Shown here: piece by piece, positions 11,001-26,000 of the stretch | How positions within the stretch are numbered: the first letter of the stretch is position 1 | Layout of the letters: each line of letters begins with the position of its first letter | Source: Sipunculus nudus | Lineage: Eukaryota > Annelida > Sipuncula > Golfingiida > Sipunculidae | Length of the DNA: 64,000 bases | NCBI GenBank assembly: GCA_026874595.1 | Contig: CM049315.1 | Location: 6,384,664-6,448,663, forward strand | Direction of reading: 5' to 3' | Position numbers and translations under genes: made by a program | The notes under the pieces: model-generated | Databases searched by the model: none | What the model was told of the DNA's origin: nothing | Seen by the model: the letters and a program-made list of their open reading frames with translations, nothing else

Positions 11001-14000
11001 TTTTGGACATTCATTACTGTACCATCCTTATGAGAATTTGCCCCAAGTTTGGTCTCTTATTGGAGGATGTGTGATATCAAATGTCTGACTTGTCAGAAAT
11101 CCATTATGTCTGCCAATTAGCCACCTTAGAAATCCTTTTTTTCAGTGCAGTTTCAGTGATTTTTCTTCAATGTTTGATCCAATTTAGAGAATGTTTGTTG
11201 TCTGATTTCAGACCTGTCAGAAGTTGAATATGGCCACCAGGCAACCATATTCCTTTTGATCATATTATCTCAAGAACTGTTAAAGTGAATGCAGTTGGAA
11301 GTATATTAATCTTATCTTGCAAAGGATTGGGTCAAATAGTTCTTAATAAATATTACCATCATTTATACAGGTGCTGTACAGTTGGCTTGTATAAATTAAA
11401 ATTTAAACAGAAGCACCCATTTCTCAAAAATTCTTTCATGGATTTCCTTGATTTTTGCTATATATGTTGATCTTATATTTGCCCTTTGTGTTGTTCCTTT
11501 TGAGACTGACAGGTATCAAGCAAGCTCTGGGAATAGTTGCTGATAGCTAAACAATCAGTATTTTTCCTCTGACCATAAATTCACTGTGTTTTAACCAGAC
11601 ACAGGTGATATATATTTCTGTTGTCGTAGAAAATTTCAACATATTGGCAAATTGGGTCTTCAAAATTTAACTGGAAGTTGTAAATCTCAGCCCATGATGT
11701 CGCAGGTCATGTTTGGCAGCTGAGCGTCATGACCTATGGGTCACTTGTTTTGTTGATTACTTCTTAGGTAAAATACCAAATATCTCGATAAAAAAACAAC
11801 GCTGCAATGAAACTCGGGCAATGTATAATGTCTTTTTATTATAAACATTAATTAAAAAAGAAAGTTATTAACCTTTTCTCCATTAGTAAAAGATGAGCAG
11901 ATTCCTATCTGAAATGGCAAGAATAGCATGACAGTGATACTACAAATAAGCTGTATTTATTACCTCATCATTATCCACGTAAGTCTGTGAGTAGATGTTC
12001 GTATGAACCCACATCTCATTACGGAGCTGATTAATACGCTCTTCATCTAGCTGCTGGAATGCCTATCAAAGAAAAATAAATGACAGCATTTGAATGACAT
12101 TCTTCCATCACTGAAGCAGTCAGAGACCACATATAAACCTCCCCAAGGATCTTGTGACAGCTAGAGCTACACTGGCACAGAAAATACATGAATGCAAGCT
12201 AAAAGGAATTTGTGTTATAGTTCAAGAGAAATATGTGTTATGGTTCAAGAGGATTTTGTGTTGTGGTTCAAGAAGAATGTGTGTTGTGGTTCAAGAGGAA
12301 TGTGTTGTGGTTCAAGAGAAATGTGTTGTGTTTCAAGAGGAATTTGTTGTGGTTCAAGAGGAATGTGTTATGGTTCAAGAGGAATTTGTGTTGTGGTTCA
12401 AGAGGAATTTGTCATGGTTCAAAAGAATATTTGTTGTGGTTCAAGAAGAATGCATGTTATGGTTCAAGAGAAATGCGAGTTGTGGTTCAAGAGGAATGTG
12501 TGTTAATTATGGTTCAAGAGAAATGTGGGTTGTGGTTCTAGAGGAATGTGTGTTATGGTTCAAGAGAAATGTGGGTTGTGGTTCTAGAGGAATGTGTGTT
12601 GTGCTCTAAGAGGAATGTGTATTATGGTTCAAGAGAAATGTGCACCTGACCCATCAGTGTCCAGCATGAAAGTGACACATTCTTCCTGCAGTTAGGAAAG
12701 CCAAGAAGGCTTACCCTGGATTAATGCTCTTATCTCAGTCACACCAAACGGTAAATTTTTCATCATTATAAGCAGCCAACTGCAGGAACAGTGGCTGGTT
12801 CATATAACACCATGTGTACATCATGCTCCAAGAATTTGAAGAATTGTGCAAAAAATGAAAGAATCATGAAAGTTGGCAAAAGTTTCTTTGGAGCTTAAAG
12901 ATGAATTTCAGATATGTAGCCAAGCTGAAAAATATCTTGTACGAAATCAAAGAAGTGATGATAATACTCGTCATGATCAAACATTAGGCCAAAAAATTAA
13001 AGGTCTTGTTCTCACGCACCACCCATGTCAATTTTAACCCCGCTCATAAAAAAATTTATTTTGATTTTCACCTTTCAAGAAGACAAAATAATAAAATTTT
13101 GATAAGATTTCCTTTGTTAAGTAGTGCTTTTACCTCTTTCACAATAAAATCTGTTATTTTCATGCTTTTCCCTGATCTTATGACAATTTTATTGGAACAT
13201 ACAAAAAAAGTAAAAAATATAATATCGCCTGCCCACATTGATTTCTGAGAAGTGCTGAGAACCATACCTTTTTATTTTGGCCCCAGAGGTTTTTAAAGTA
13301 AGGTCTCAAAAATAGGGAAAAAATGTGTAAAACAAAACAAATATAGGTGGTGCCACCAGTCTGCAGGAACTGATGAAACACTCCATGATCAGTTATACAG
13401 ATACTAGAGCTTTTGTATTAAATTTTTAATTATAACCAGCCCCTTTAAGCTTAGAGATACAGAGATTAATTTCAGGTTTCCAAAGTGATTTTTCCATGGA
13501 CTGTCCAGGATGTCAGGTTAAAAGATTCTACGTCCATGTTATGATTTGCGCAATGTGAATAGACATCTTGTTAAAAAAAATACAGCAAAAATTACATAAA
13601 ATTTGAGAAAACACATTTGGCACCACCAGTCTGCAGGAACTGATAAAACCCTCCATGATTAATATGCATGCAAATAATCATGGCAATCCATGCATTTGTT
13701 GATCAGATACTGGAGCTTTTGTATCAAGTTTTAATTATTTTTGGAGGTACTTATGAGCTCAATGGTTCAGTGGATATAACAGAAATTAACTTCAGGTTTC
13801 TGAAGAGATTTTTTAATGGACCTTCCTGGATGTCAATTATGAAGATTAAAGGTCCAGCAGTTACGATCGGTGCCTGGTTTATTAACAGACAGAGGGACAA
13901 TGGACAAAGAGTGAATGTTATAGCTCATATGACTTTCAGTCAGCTGAGCTAAAAATGAAACCCTGAGGCAATTTAGGAAAATTACATGCTCTTAAATATA

Positions 14001-17000
14001 ATTGTGCCAATTTCCAAAATTTTAGTTTCACTTAAATGACACTACTGTATACAGTAAAACTGTTGGCAGGAAATAAAGCATACACATGCAAGATCCATCA
14101 CCACTGGCAGGAAATAAAGCATACACATGCAAGATCAATCACCACTGGCAGAAAATAAAGCATACACATGCAAGATCCATCACCACTGGCAGGAAATAAA
14201 GCATACACATGCAAGATCCATCACCACTGGCAGGAAATAAAGCATACACATGCAAGATCCATCATCACGGGCAGGAAATAAAGCATACACATGCAAGATC
14301 CATCACCACTGGCAGGAAATAAAGCATACACATGCAAGATCCATCACCATGCACTGGCAGGAAATAAAGCATACACATGCAAGATCCATCACCACTGGCA
14401 GGAAATAAAGCATACACATGCAAGATCCATCACCACTGGCCGGAAATAAAGCATACACATACAAAATCCATCACCACTGGCAGGAAATAAAGCATAAACA
14501 TGCAAGATCCATCACCACTGGCAGGAAATAAAGCATACACATGCAAGATCCATCACCACTGGCAGGAAATAAAGCATACACATGTATGCAAATTCCATCA
14601 CCACTGGCAGGAAATAAAGCATACACATGCAAGATCCATCACCACTGGCAGGAAATAAAGCATACACATGTATGCAAGATCCATAACCACTGGCAGGAAA
14701 TAAAGCATACACATGCAAGATCCATCACCACTGGCAGGAAATAAAGCATACACATGCAAGATCCATCACCACTGACAGGAAATAAAGCATACACATGTAT
14801 GCAAGATCCATCACCACTGGCAGGAAATAAAGCATACACATGTATGCAAGATCCATCACCACTGGCAGGAAATAAAGCATACACATGTATGCAAGATCCA
14901 TCACCACTGGCAGGAAACAAAGCATACACATGCAAGATCCATCACCACTGGCAGGAAATAAAGCATACACATGCAAGATCCATCACCACTGGCAGGAAAT
15001 AAAGCATACACATGCAAGATCCATCACCACTGGCAGGAAATAAAGCATACACATGCAAGATCCATCACCTCTGGCAGGAAATAAAGCATACACATGCAAG
15101 ATCCATCACCACTGGCAGGAAATAAAGCATACACATGTATGCAAGGTCCATCACCACTGGCAGGAAATAAAGCATACACATGTATGCAAGATCCATCACC
15201 ACTGGCAGGAAATAAAGCATACACATGCAAGATCCATCACCACTGGCAGGAAATAAAGCATACACATGCAAGATCCATCACCTCTGGCAGGAAATAAAGC
15301 ATACAAATGCAAGATCCATCACCGCTGGCAGGAAATAAAGCATACACATGCAAGATCCATCACCTCTGGCAGGAAATAAAGCATACACATGCAAGATCCA
15401 TCACCACTGGCAGGAAATAAAGCATACACATGCAAGGTCCATCACTACTGGCAGGAAATAATGCATACACATGCATGCAAGATCCATCACCACTGGCAGG
15501 AAATAAAGCATACACATGCAAGATCCATCACCACTGGCAGGAAATAAAGCATATACATGCAAGATCCATCACCACTGGCAGGAAATTAAGCATACACATG
15601 CAAGATCCATCACCACTGGCAGAAAATAAAGCATACACATGCAAGATCCATCACCACTAGCAGGAAATAAAGCATACACATGCAAGATCCATCACCACTG
15701 GCAGGAAATAAAGCATACACATGCAAGATCCATCACCACTGGCAGGAAATAAAGCATACACATGCAGGATCCATCACCTCTGGCAAGAAAGAGTTAGCAG
15801 CTTTTAAGGCACAACATACTTATACTGGTTGTAAACATGAGTGGAAGCAGCAGCCAGAGAAACAGCAGCCAGAGGAAGAAGTTAACCAGTCTGATGTGAG
15901 AGTGAACAGCAGTACCTCGCAGGCCCGCTGCATCTCATTCTCCCACTGGATCCGAGCTTGATCCAGACTGTCTACCAGTCCTTTATATGTACGGTCTGAA
16001 AAAGAAGATTTGTAACACAGGATGTTTTTATTTACATTTAACAATCACAAAACTTTTGAAAATATGTTGAAGAAAATCCCATTTACAGTAACTTTGAATA
16101 TGAAATCTAAAATTTTGTCATTTTAAGTATGCCAAACAATTGATATTTATGAAGGTATGAGATTTTGTAGTTACAGCACAAGCAATGAGAATTCCATAGT
16201 TATATCACACATTATAATGTGTATTCTATAGATAAAGCACAGATATAAAAGTGGATTCTATAGTTATAGTACAGATAGTGATGAGGATTCTATAGTTATA
16301 GTACACATCATAATGTGGAATCTATAATTGTAGCACAGTGTGGATTCTATAGATATAGCACAGTTAATGATGTATATTCTACAGATACAGCAAAGAAAAT
16401 GATGTAGATTTTATAGATGTAGTACACATCATGATGTGGATTTTATGACTGTAGAACACATCATGATGTGGCTTCTATAAATGTAGTACACTTCATGATG
16501 AGGATTCTATAAATGTAGTACACTTCATGATGTGGATTCTATAAATGTAGTACACTTCATGATGTGGAATCTAAGGCGAGTCATAAGTTATTCCATACAT
16601 GCAGAATGCCTAAATTTAAAAATAAAGTTTGGTGTTACAGAAAAAGATGAGATGTTAAATATATTTCTTAGATGTACTGATTGAATGATATTTTGTAGAT
16701 AAACACATGAAACTGTATTACAGAGTTACCCCCTTTACCAAGCTTTAATTAGTTACAAATTTAGAAAATACTTCAGCCAGCATGCGTTTTTAATTTAATT
16801 AAATAGCAAGAAAAAATAAATTATGGACACTAACTGACAATTGCTCCTTGCACCTTAATAGTACTAAATGTGTAATATATATTTAGAAAATTTAAGTTTG
16901 CTGTAGTACCCTAACAGGCAATGAAGGGCATTGGAAGGAACAGAAGTATGTGATGGTAGGAAGGTGTACATTTTGCCACATTTTTGTAGGTAATGGTGGA

Positions 17001-20000
17001 ACTGTAGGGAAGCCTTACCTGCTCTTTCTGCTTCGTGTTTTGCCTTGTTTTGTTTCTGAGCCATCTGAAATCAAGTCAAACATCAAGTATCAAACACTAC
17101 TTGTACACACTTTACTTTTTGGCTGTAAGGATAATGTATGATTTAACCTGATTTTTAATAAGTAGGTCTTTGAGATAACTGTATTTTTGCAATTACCACT
17201 TCCTTTTTTTTGGCCCATTTTTATCTTTCTCTGGCTCATCACTTGGATTAGATGCTTACATGTTGATGATAACTCTGTGTGTATTTTTTTACTGATTCTT
17301 TTGCACTTTTACCCGATTACCAACTCTTACTTGAATACTTGTTACAGAGGTCTGACATGATCTAAGAGCAGTCCATAATACACCCATCATATGTCTTGTG
17401 ACCTATGACCTCATTTATTGTGTGTTATTGTCTCAAAAATAGAGAGAATAATGCATAAAAATTTAAAATACAGGTGGCGCCATCAGTCTTCAGGAACTGA
17501 TAAAATTGTACATTATCAATATGCATGTAAAAAATCATGGCCATCAATGTGTAAGTTATTTGTTTTTCTGCCTTGGACCTTTTGTATCAGATTTTTAATT
17601 ATTCTTGGGTGCACAAACAGGCTTATAACTTGGAGATGACTCACAGTGACCTGATTTTATGTGTCCAAGGAAATTATTTATGGACCTTCCTGGATATTCA
17701 GTAAGAAGTTTCTAGGCTCAGTGGTTACAATTTTTGCCTTGTCAATAGATGTACAGACAGCTAGACAGACGAAGGTACAGACAGACAGATGAAAGAGTGA
17801 ACCCTATAGCTCAGATAACTTTCAACCAGCAAAAGCTAATAAAAGGAGGGAGAAATGGCCTTTCAACCACTACCGTACATCCTCTGACACCTGATCTGAT
17901 AACACCCACTTCCTGTGACCACAGACACCTGATCTGATCTTACAAAAACAATCTGAAATACTTTACACATTCTGAACAAAAGTCTGATTTCTTATTGCTT
18001 AACATATCAAAATGTGTTTACATTAGTTATATTAGGCTTCTCACCAAAGAATAAGACCAATCTTAACATTATATTAAGTTTACATGTATCTATAAATATT
18101 AGACAATTTTCAATGAAAAGAGACATCAACCGTAAGACTGTAATAATAGGCATGTACAATAACACAAAGATCATGAAACCAAGTAAAAAAATTCAAGGCA
18201 AAGACTTTTTGACTGAAGTATGAGTGTTTCCACTTGCCTGTAGTGCAAACGTTTCACTGTTTAATGAAGCTGATGAGCAGCTTATTTTGAATTTAGTTTT
18301 TATTTATGGAAAATATTGTCAGGGTATGCTTTAAAGACACTCCACAAACCATCAAACATTTTGTCATGAGCTTATACAATGACAAAACTGTGCCCTGGTC
18401 AAGATTTGCAGCACAGTTTTTGCAATGTCCATCTTGTTACTCTTCTTGGAAGACTCTCTTATGTTTGAGGGAAAAACTGCCACTATAATACCTACCTTTT
18501 CTACCTCTTTTGGAGACACACCAGAACCCGTCTGCTGCTTAAACTTTTTGTACTCCTCGTCCAACATGTCTGCTTCTCTGCACTTTGTCTCATATGTCTT
18601 CTTTGACTAGAATTATATAATTTGCATAAATATTTATAAAAGAACAAATACCTGAGGTGGAAATAAACCACTGACCTACTGTATTGGTCAAGGCACTTGG
18701 CTGATGAACAAAACCCATAACACTTTTTAATTTTTGTGAGATGAAACTTTGCAATTTTTCACTTTTGGCATCTTCCCATTTGGGATGAAGGAGTACTTGT
18801 GCAGTTGGGAGAAAATTAAGCAGTCACCTAGTCAAAACAACATCTTGTTATTTTATAATAAAAACTGTTAAGGTCATGTGACATGACCTGGAGATCTTCA
18901 ACAGGCTGATGAAGACAATGGAATGTTGACAAAAACTCCTGATAACAAGTCACTGAAATGCCGATATGAAAATATTTTACATTCATTTTATCATGACAGC
19001 CAGGAAACAACTTCCCATCTTCAATCTCTTAAATTATTTCTTTTCAACATTTTTTAAACTAAAGAGAAGAAAAAAAAGAGACTTTCCTACTCTGAAAAAA
19101 ATTAGCACTGAGATGCAATGAGAAGATACTCCAAAGAGAGTTGCAATTAAAGCACAAATCTGACTACAGCTATTCTCTGTGATTGGACCTTAAGCAGCAA
19201 AGAACAATGCAGTGGAATAATGCAGTGGTAAAGATGGCAAAATTAATGTATGGTTAATGAGACTGACCTCCATTGTTTTCTTATACAACTCCTTCTTCTT
19301 TTGGTGAGACCGGCGGACATTATCTTCTGTCTACAAAAATAATTCAAAACATGAGAATGCATCTCAAGCCACAACCCCTGTATATGTGGGCTGAGTTCAA
19401 ATGCAAATTAACTGCGTTTGTATTATGCTGCAACTGCATTTAAATGCAGAGCAAAAAACATTTGATTTTCAAACACAAATATAAATGTAGTTGTTCTCTC
19501 TCAAAGTAAAATCATAAAATCCTTCATTGTATTGTGTACAAGTAATGTGTAATGAGGCAAAAAAGGCCTATAGGCCTAATGTGAACCTGTGCAATGGGAT
19601 ATACATCAGGTACAATTCTTCTATGGTACACTGCTTGACCATTATTTGAAAAGTACTTATTTTTCAAGTACATGTGTGATATACATTTACAATGCAAGTA
19701 CTGGGGGTACTAGATATTTTAAATTCAAGTACAAGAATCAATTACACAAACATCACTCCTGAAATACTGGCATGGATGTACACCACAGAAAAATGATTAT
19801 AGGTGCTGCCACCAGTCTTGTGTATGAGAAAATCATCAAATATGTATGGACATGTTAAATTTCAGGCAGATACTTTGAACCACTCTTGAGCTATGTGCAC
19901 AGATGTATGAAACCAAAAACAATTGTAGGTGGCACAACATGTCTTGTATATGCCAAAGCTTTTCTAGATGTATAAATATGCCAAAGCTTTTCAAGATGTA

Positions 20001-23000
20001 TAAATATGCCAAATTTCTAGCTGATATGTCTTATCCCTCCTGAAAAAAGCAGGGGAAATACACTGTGCAAAAAGTAATGTAGGTGGTGCCAACAGCCATG
20101 TATATGACAAAGCTTTGCAAGATGTAATGAATGATATCTATCAATAACTCCTGAGAATTAAGCAGGGACATACAATATGCAAAAATCATTGTAGGTGGGG
20201 ACACCAGTCTGGTGTACAAGAAAGCCGTAAATAATGCACAGAAAAGTCAAAATTTAAGACCAACACATCAAACTTCTCTTGAGTCAGGTGTACTGGGCTG
20301 ACCAAGCTCAGTTTAGGCAGGCAGTTGCTCCAAGTGAACCAGATGATTGCACTGACTGACATTTGACCTGTACTTGGCTGTACTGATTGAACTCTTGACC
20401 TGTTGCCTAATGTGATACAGGTGGGAGTCTGGCAAAGCTATAGATAAATACAGACTGAAACTTGGCCTGTTGCCAAATCTGCATTAGTTGGTGGTCTGCC
20501 AAGCTACTGATAGAACAGACACGATCTTGGTTTGGTAAATCTATTTAGACTTTGGCTACAATGCTTTTTCCAGAGCTGACATGTTCATAATTTTTTTAAC
20601 AATAATTAAAAAAAAATTTAAGAATAATAACAGAAGCCTATTGAAAGCAAAATAAGAATACAGATATATTTGATTCATGGATTTAACTTACACATATGCT
20701 GGATATGTGGGCAGACAATGGTCCTCAGAGGGCCCTGCATTTCTGGTAGTGCTGGACTAGTTTACATATGGGTGAAAAGTTTAGGTTAAAGTTGAAAAGT
20801 ATGACAAACAGAATTAGGTTTTTATCCATATGCATCAGGGAAAAAATCCTACTTGTTCAAAAAATATTAAAGAAGTTATGTCTGAAATAATGTGCATGTG
20901 CAATAGAAAATCACTGATTGTACTCTGTTGCCCATTTTTTTTATTTTAAGCAAGTCTGTATTTCAATAGGTCAATAGCCCCATATAAGCACCAATCATCC
21001 CTGTGAATTTGAGAAAGATCAAGCATGTTCTTGTTGAGATATTGGGTGCGAAAGAAAATCAATGATTGTGCTCTAGCAGCAATACTGGAATTTCAACAGG
21101 TCTGCAATTCGAAAGAGATGGAGCCCTTATAGGTACCAATCATCTCTGTTAATTTGGGAAAGCTGAAGTATGTTGTTGTTGAGTTATCATGCTTGAAAGA
21201 AAATCAGCATTGGGGCTGTGGTGGCCATATTGGAATTTGGACAGGTCTGTAATTCAATAGGTGTAGCTGTCATCAGCTGATCGTGTTTTGTTTTCATGTA
21301 TTGTACGAGCGTCATGCATATTTTACCGTTTTAAGCCATGAGTGACCATGCGTGTTTACAGTTATACATACACGATACAAAGTAGTTCCTGGATATAGTT
21401 GTTTGTAGATTCCAAAGTTTTATGTTTATAATGTACGTCTCATTTTGTCATATATAACATTTTGTGAACTCTAACTTATTGAGCTACGGGTTATAAGGCA
21501 GATATTCTACTTTTACTCGATACCGCGTAGTGATACGAGGCATGTCTTCAAGTTAGGAACGATCATGTATGGTTTTCATGTCCGATGGTACGAATTTAGA
21601 AGTTCATCTCGAAGATTGTGATTTACTGTATTTAGAACTACGATCGAGAAGAACGTAAAGTCATATTGCACCGAACATGAACCCTTAGATGTTGAGAAAC
21701 ATGCTTGATGGCCCAGAGTCGGTTAGTTTTCATTTTATTTTAATCCTGTTAAATGGTTAAGATCGCATGTTCAGTAGCACATGTTTTGTACTTGCATGTA
21801 GCACGCAATAAGATGAATGTCTGTAAAACTCGTTATGTAGAGGTGACAAAACGCCTTCATTACTCAACCGGAGAGTTAATTTTGTACACAATCTCTTCTT
21901 TTGTACCAGTCGAAGGCAGTTATCTGATGCCATTTAATGATGACAGTCATTCAGTCCATATTAGAATATTTCACTATTAATCTTATTATCGTTATTCGTC
22001 ATATTGAGTACTACTCAGACACTTTGTGTTTTATGTCAGAGATAACATGTGCTGGTTAATTTTACTAAGAAATCACCATGTAACTCTCATTATGATGAAT
22101 GTTTCTTTTGTCTGTCCGTTAGTCTGTTTGCATGATCATAACCTTGTGACGAGAATATTATGTGATATATTAAACCTGGCTGACAATAATATGTGTATCA
22201 GCATATCGTGCTACCAAGTGGTAAGGTCTGCATTCCTGTCTTTGTAGTTGACGGTTCATGGTTGATGGTTAACGGTTGATGTAAACCAGGTTAATCAACC
22301 CAAGAATAAACCAGTATAAACCAAACGTCCTGGTCCTTGTTTGAGTCAGTTTTGCGAAAGCATGTATACCACTACAATAGGTCTGGAGCCCTCATATGTA
22401 CCAATCATCCCTGTGAATATGGGAAGGCTGAAGTATGTTGTTTTTGAGTTATCCCGCACGAAAAAAAATCAGTAACTGGGCCGTGGCAGCCATATTGGAA
22501 TTCTGACAGGTGTGTAATTCAATAGGTCTGTAGCCCTCATATGAACCAATCATCCCTGTGAATTTGGGAAAGCTGAAGTATATATCGTCCGGGAAAGAAA
22601 ATCAGCAACTGGGCTGTGGCGGCGATCTTTGAATTCCGACAGGTCTCTTATTCAATAGGTCTAGAGCCCTAATAGGTACCAATCATCCCTGTGAATTTGG
22701 GAAAGCTGCATTATGTTGTTGTTGAGTTATCAAGTGCGAAAGAAAATCAGCTATTTGGCTGTAGCAGCCATATTGAAAATCCGACAAGTCTGTAATTCGA
22801 TAGGTCTTGAGCCCTAGTAGGTACCAATCATCCCTGTGAATTTGGGAAAGCTGCAATATGTTGTTGTTGAGTTATCAAGTGCGAAAGAAAATCAGCGATT
22901 TGGCTGTAGCAGCCATATTAAAATCTGACAAGTCTGTAATTCGATAGGTCTGGAGCCCTCATAGGTACCAATCATCCCTGTGAATATGGGAAAGCTGCAG

Positions 23001-26000
23001 ATTTTTGTTGTTGAGTTATCATGCACGAAAAAAAATCAGCGATTGGGCTGTGGCCGCCATATTGAAATTCCTTCAAGTCTGTAATTCTATAGGTGTGGAG
23101 CCCTCATATGTACCAATCACCCCTGTGAATTTGGGAAAGCTGCAGTATGTTGTTGTAAAGTTATCACGCGCGAAAGAGTGTCACTGACGTTAGGACGGAA
23201 GTACGGAAGTAGGGATGGATGGAAGGACGGATGGACGGACTGACACGGTGATCACTATAGGGCACCTCTTCTCAAGCGGGCCATTATATTTATTTTTGTT
23301 GCATTTACAACTCTGCTTATATACCCAAAGAGCTCAGTTTGTTAATACACTATCAATTTACTAGCTATGGTTACCAGAGTATCTCACAGTCCTTTCATAG
23401 TTAAAGGTCCATTATTTCTGCCAAAAATCATTTAAGTAAACCTGAACAAAGGCCACCTATGAAAAATTTTGGCGTAATGTTACAAAAGTTGAAACAACAG
23501 AATCGAAGAAGTAGACTCTTGCAGCCTTCAGTTTGAAATAGGCTTACTAATGGCCAGAAAACCAACTTCAGCTTTCTGTGACTCTACCAAAAACCAATGA
23601 ACCCAATCTTTTATTATACAATTAAGTAATTTTAACAGTCAAGATTCAGTAATTATTTTCCAACTAATATTCAGCACATGTTACTAATTAAATTCAGTAA
23701 ATTGTTCAGAATTCAACAATCTGTGTTTGCAGGATTCAGCAATCTGTGTGGGCACATCTGATAAATTCGACTGGTTTATTTTTTTGTGAACATCTTTTTC
23801 TGGTACACTGTATTTGTATTTGTGACTACCTAGTCAAGTTCTAGTGGGGAAGGTAATCTGTGTGTATGTATCTTCTTTGCTGAACAGATAACGTAGCCCT
23901 AAACATGTGAGATGTATTATACAGGGATGTAAGAAAGTGGGGGATAATTTATCTCAACTTCCTTTTTGTACAATTATATAACAAGACCATACAACGTGTA
24001 TCACTGTCATATCACACAGACTGCTTTGTAACACACACAAGAACACCAGGAAGACCTGAGGCTCAGCTGTTGTCTATAATTTCTGTTGACAGATAGTTTA
24101 CTGTAATATAACTATAAATGTGTGGTTTCACAAGGTTTTCATCAACAAACCACGCTTTGTATTCTTTGTATTCATATCTTGCTCTACTCAAAGCTGTTTA
24201 ACACTAAATCAATCTAAGACATACAGTGTGTTGTGCTTGTTTTTCATTACTTGATTGAAATAGAACTGTGCTATGGTCTGTGATTTGATTCATATATCCT
24301 AGAAAATATTTACACTTCTTTTATATAAACATTAATAAGTAATAACTAATTAAATGCTTTAATTAAAGGTGTTAAATTATATCATAACAGTTCCTTTATT
24401 TAATAAACATAGTTATGTTTGTTTTTCATTAGCCATGATAAATATAGAGCCATTTTATGATTAATGATTTGATTCAGATTATAATCTGAAAAATAATATC
24501 CCTTCTAAACATAAAACCATTAATAAGTAATAAATTATTAATTCTCTTAATTAAAGTTGTTTAATTAGTATGTTATAACTAATAAATGACTTTATTTTAA
24601 AGTTGTTGAATTACTTTACATCACCATGGTCGTTGGAGACTATGTTTATTTTTTTAGTCCTTAATTTGGAAAGAGTATTTGCATATATGTTCCTGAGTAC
24701 TGACTGGTACATATCATGTTTAATTATTCTTTAATGCATCTCGCCTACACTGAATCATATAGTACACACATGGTTGCACCCCCATCAAACAACTACCAGG
24801 CCCACACTTTTCTGTCTGATTTTACAAACTGATAAGAAGTCTTCCACAGTCAGACATCCCAGTAACTCTTATGGACTTGCATATAACAATATTATGGACT
24901 GATATATATATATAACACCATATGTTCTTACATATTATTGTATGCTCCCTTGGGAGTTTATTAAAGGAATGCTCCCTGGGATCCGGGCACTTGTGGACCT
25001 GGCCAGCTGAAATAAATCTGGTTTATGAACGCCAGTATTGGATGGCTTTATTTCATTAATTACTAGGCTAAAGACATTAACCCCTCGTGACATCACCATC
25101 TATGTAATCTACGCCACCAGCCAGGTATCTGAGCTGTGTGCTATCTGTTACTTTCCTTGATCTGCCTGTGTATATAATATGTAATATGCTTTTCATCTGT
25201 CTTATGCCCAACTATGCAACTGCTGTATTTGTAAGTTTCAGGAGAATGTGTTAACCCACATTGTAGAAATGAAATGGCTGCTGTAACTTGGCAGTTACAA
25301 AAAACAAGTTAAAATACATAAAACTAGTCAAAATCAATAAGATTTTACCCTGGCCTACAGTGATGGGTAACATCTCTTCACTTCCATTTGGAGTTATTAC
25401 CTACAAACTGATGTGTTAATTAATATACTAGTAACTCTGACCTGCAACCTTTGACCTCCTGCCCCAAAACTCATTAGGTTGTTTCCTCTAGTAATAAGTA
25501 CAATAACTGTAAAGTCTGTGTCCATCAAACGATCCTAACAGAATGTATTCATCTGACCACAAGACTGCAGATAACCCCCACTTGTGACATTGATCCTTTG
25601 ACCACAAAATTGATAAGTTCTACCTTTAATGATTGGTATTATATCAGAGCAAATTGAAAATATATATAATTAAGTGAATATTAATTGAGGATAACTTTCA
25701 TATATAACCTTTGACCATATGACACCACATTTGACAGGGTTATTCCTGTGGTTACAGGTCATATATGTGAAGTCTGAATCCTAATTAGCTGAGGCACTGT
25801 CATCATATTTTTGCAAAGGCTGTCACAGCCTGGATCTACAGACAGTATGGCCAAACACAACTGTTAGTTATATTTTTTAAGAACTTTATCATTAAGTTTT
25901 AATGAATAACATTCTCACGTGACCTTGAACTTACAAACTTCTTATATCATATTTGACAGGGTTCTTCCTTAGGAGATTGGTATCTACAGAATCCCATATT

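Noticed and set aside
12154-12609. Cys/Gln/Val-rich protein on the plus strand
   Set aside because: The frame is a translation of a minisatellite; other frames are equally open and there is no splice or start context.
14060-15790. Regular repeats as a CRISPR array
   Set aside because: Units are contiguous with no unique spacers, the DNA is eukaryotic and no cas-like genes are present; it is a 41-bp satellite.
21753-22247. Two small plus-strand frames (75 and 73 codons) as a host gene
   Set aside because: They lie wholly inside the solo LTR and show no recognisable domain.
24950-25110. LTR end with primer-binding-site-like sequence
   Set aside because: No second LTR, no TG/CA termini and no target duplication could be paired with it.
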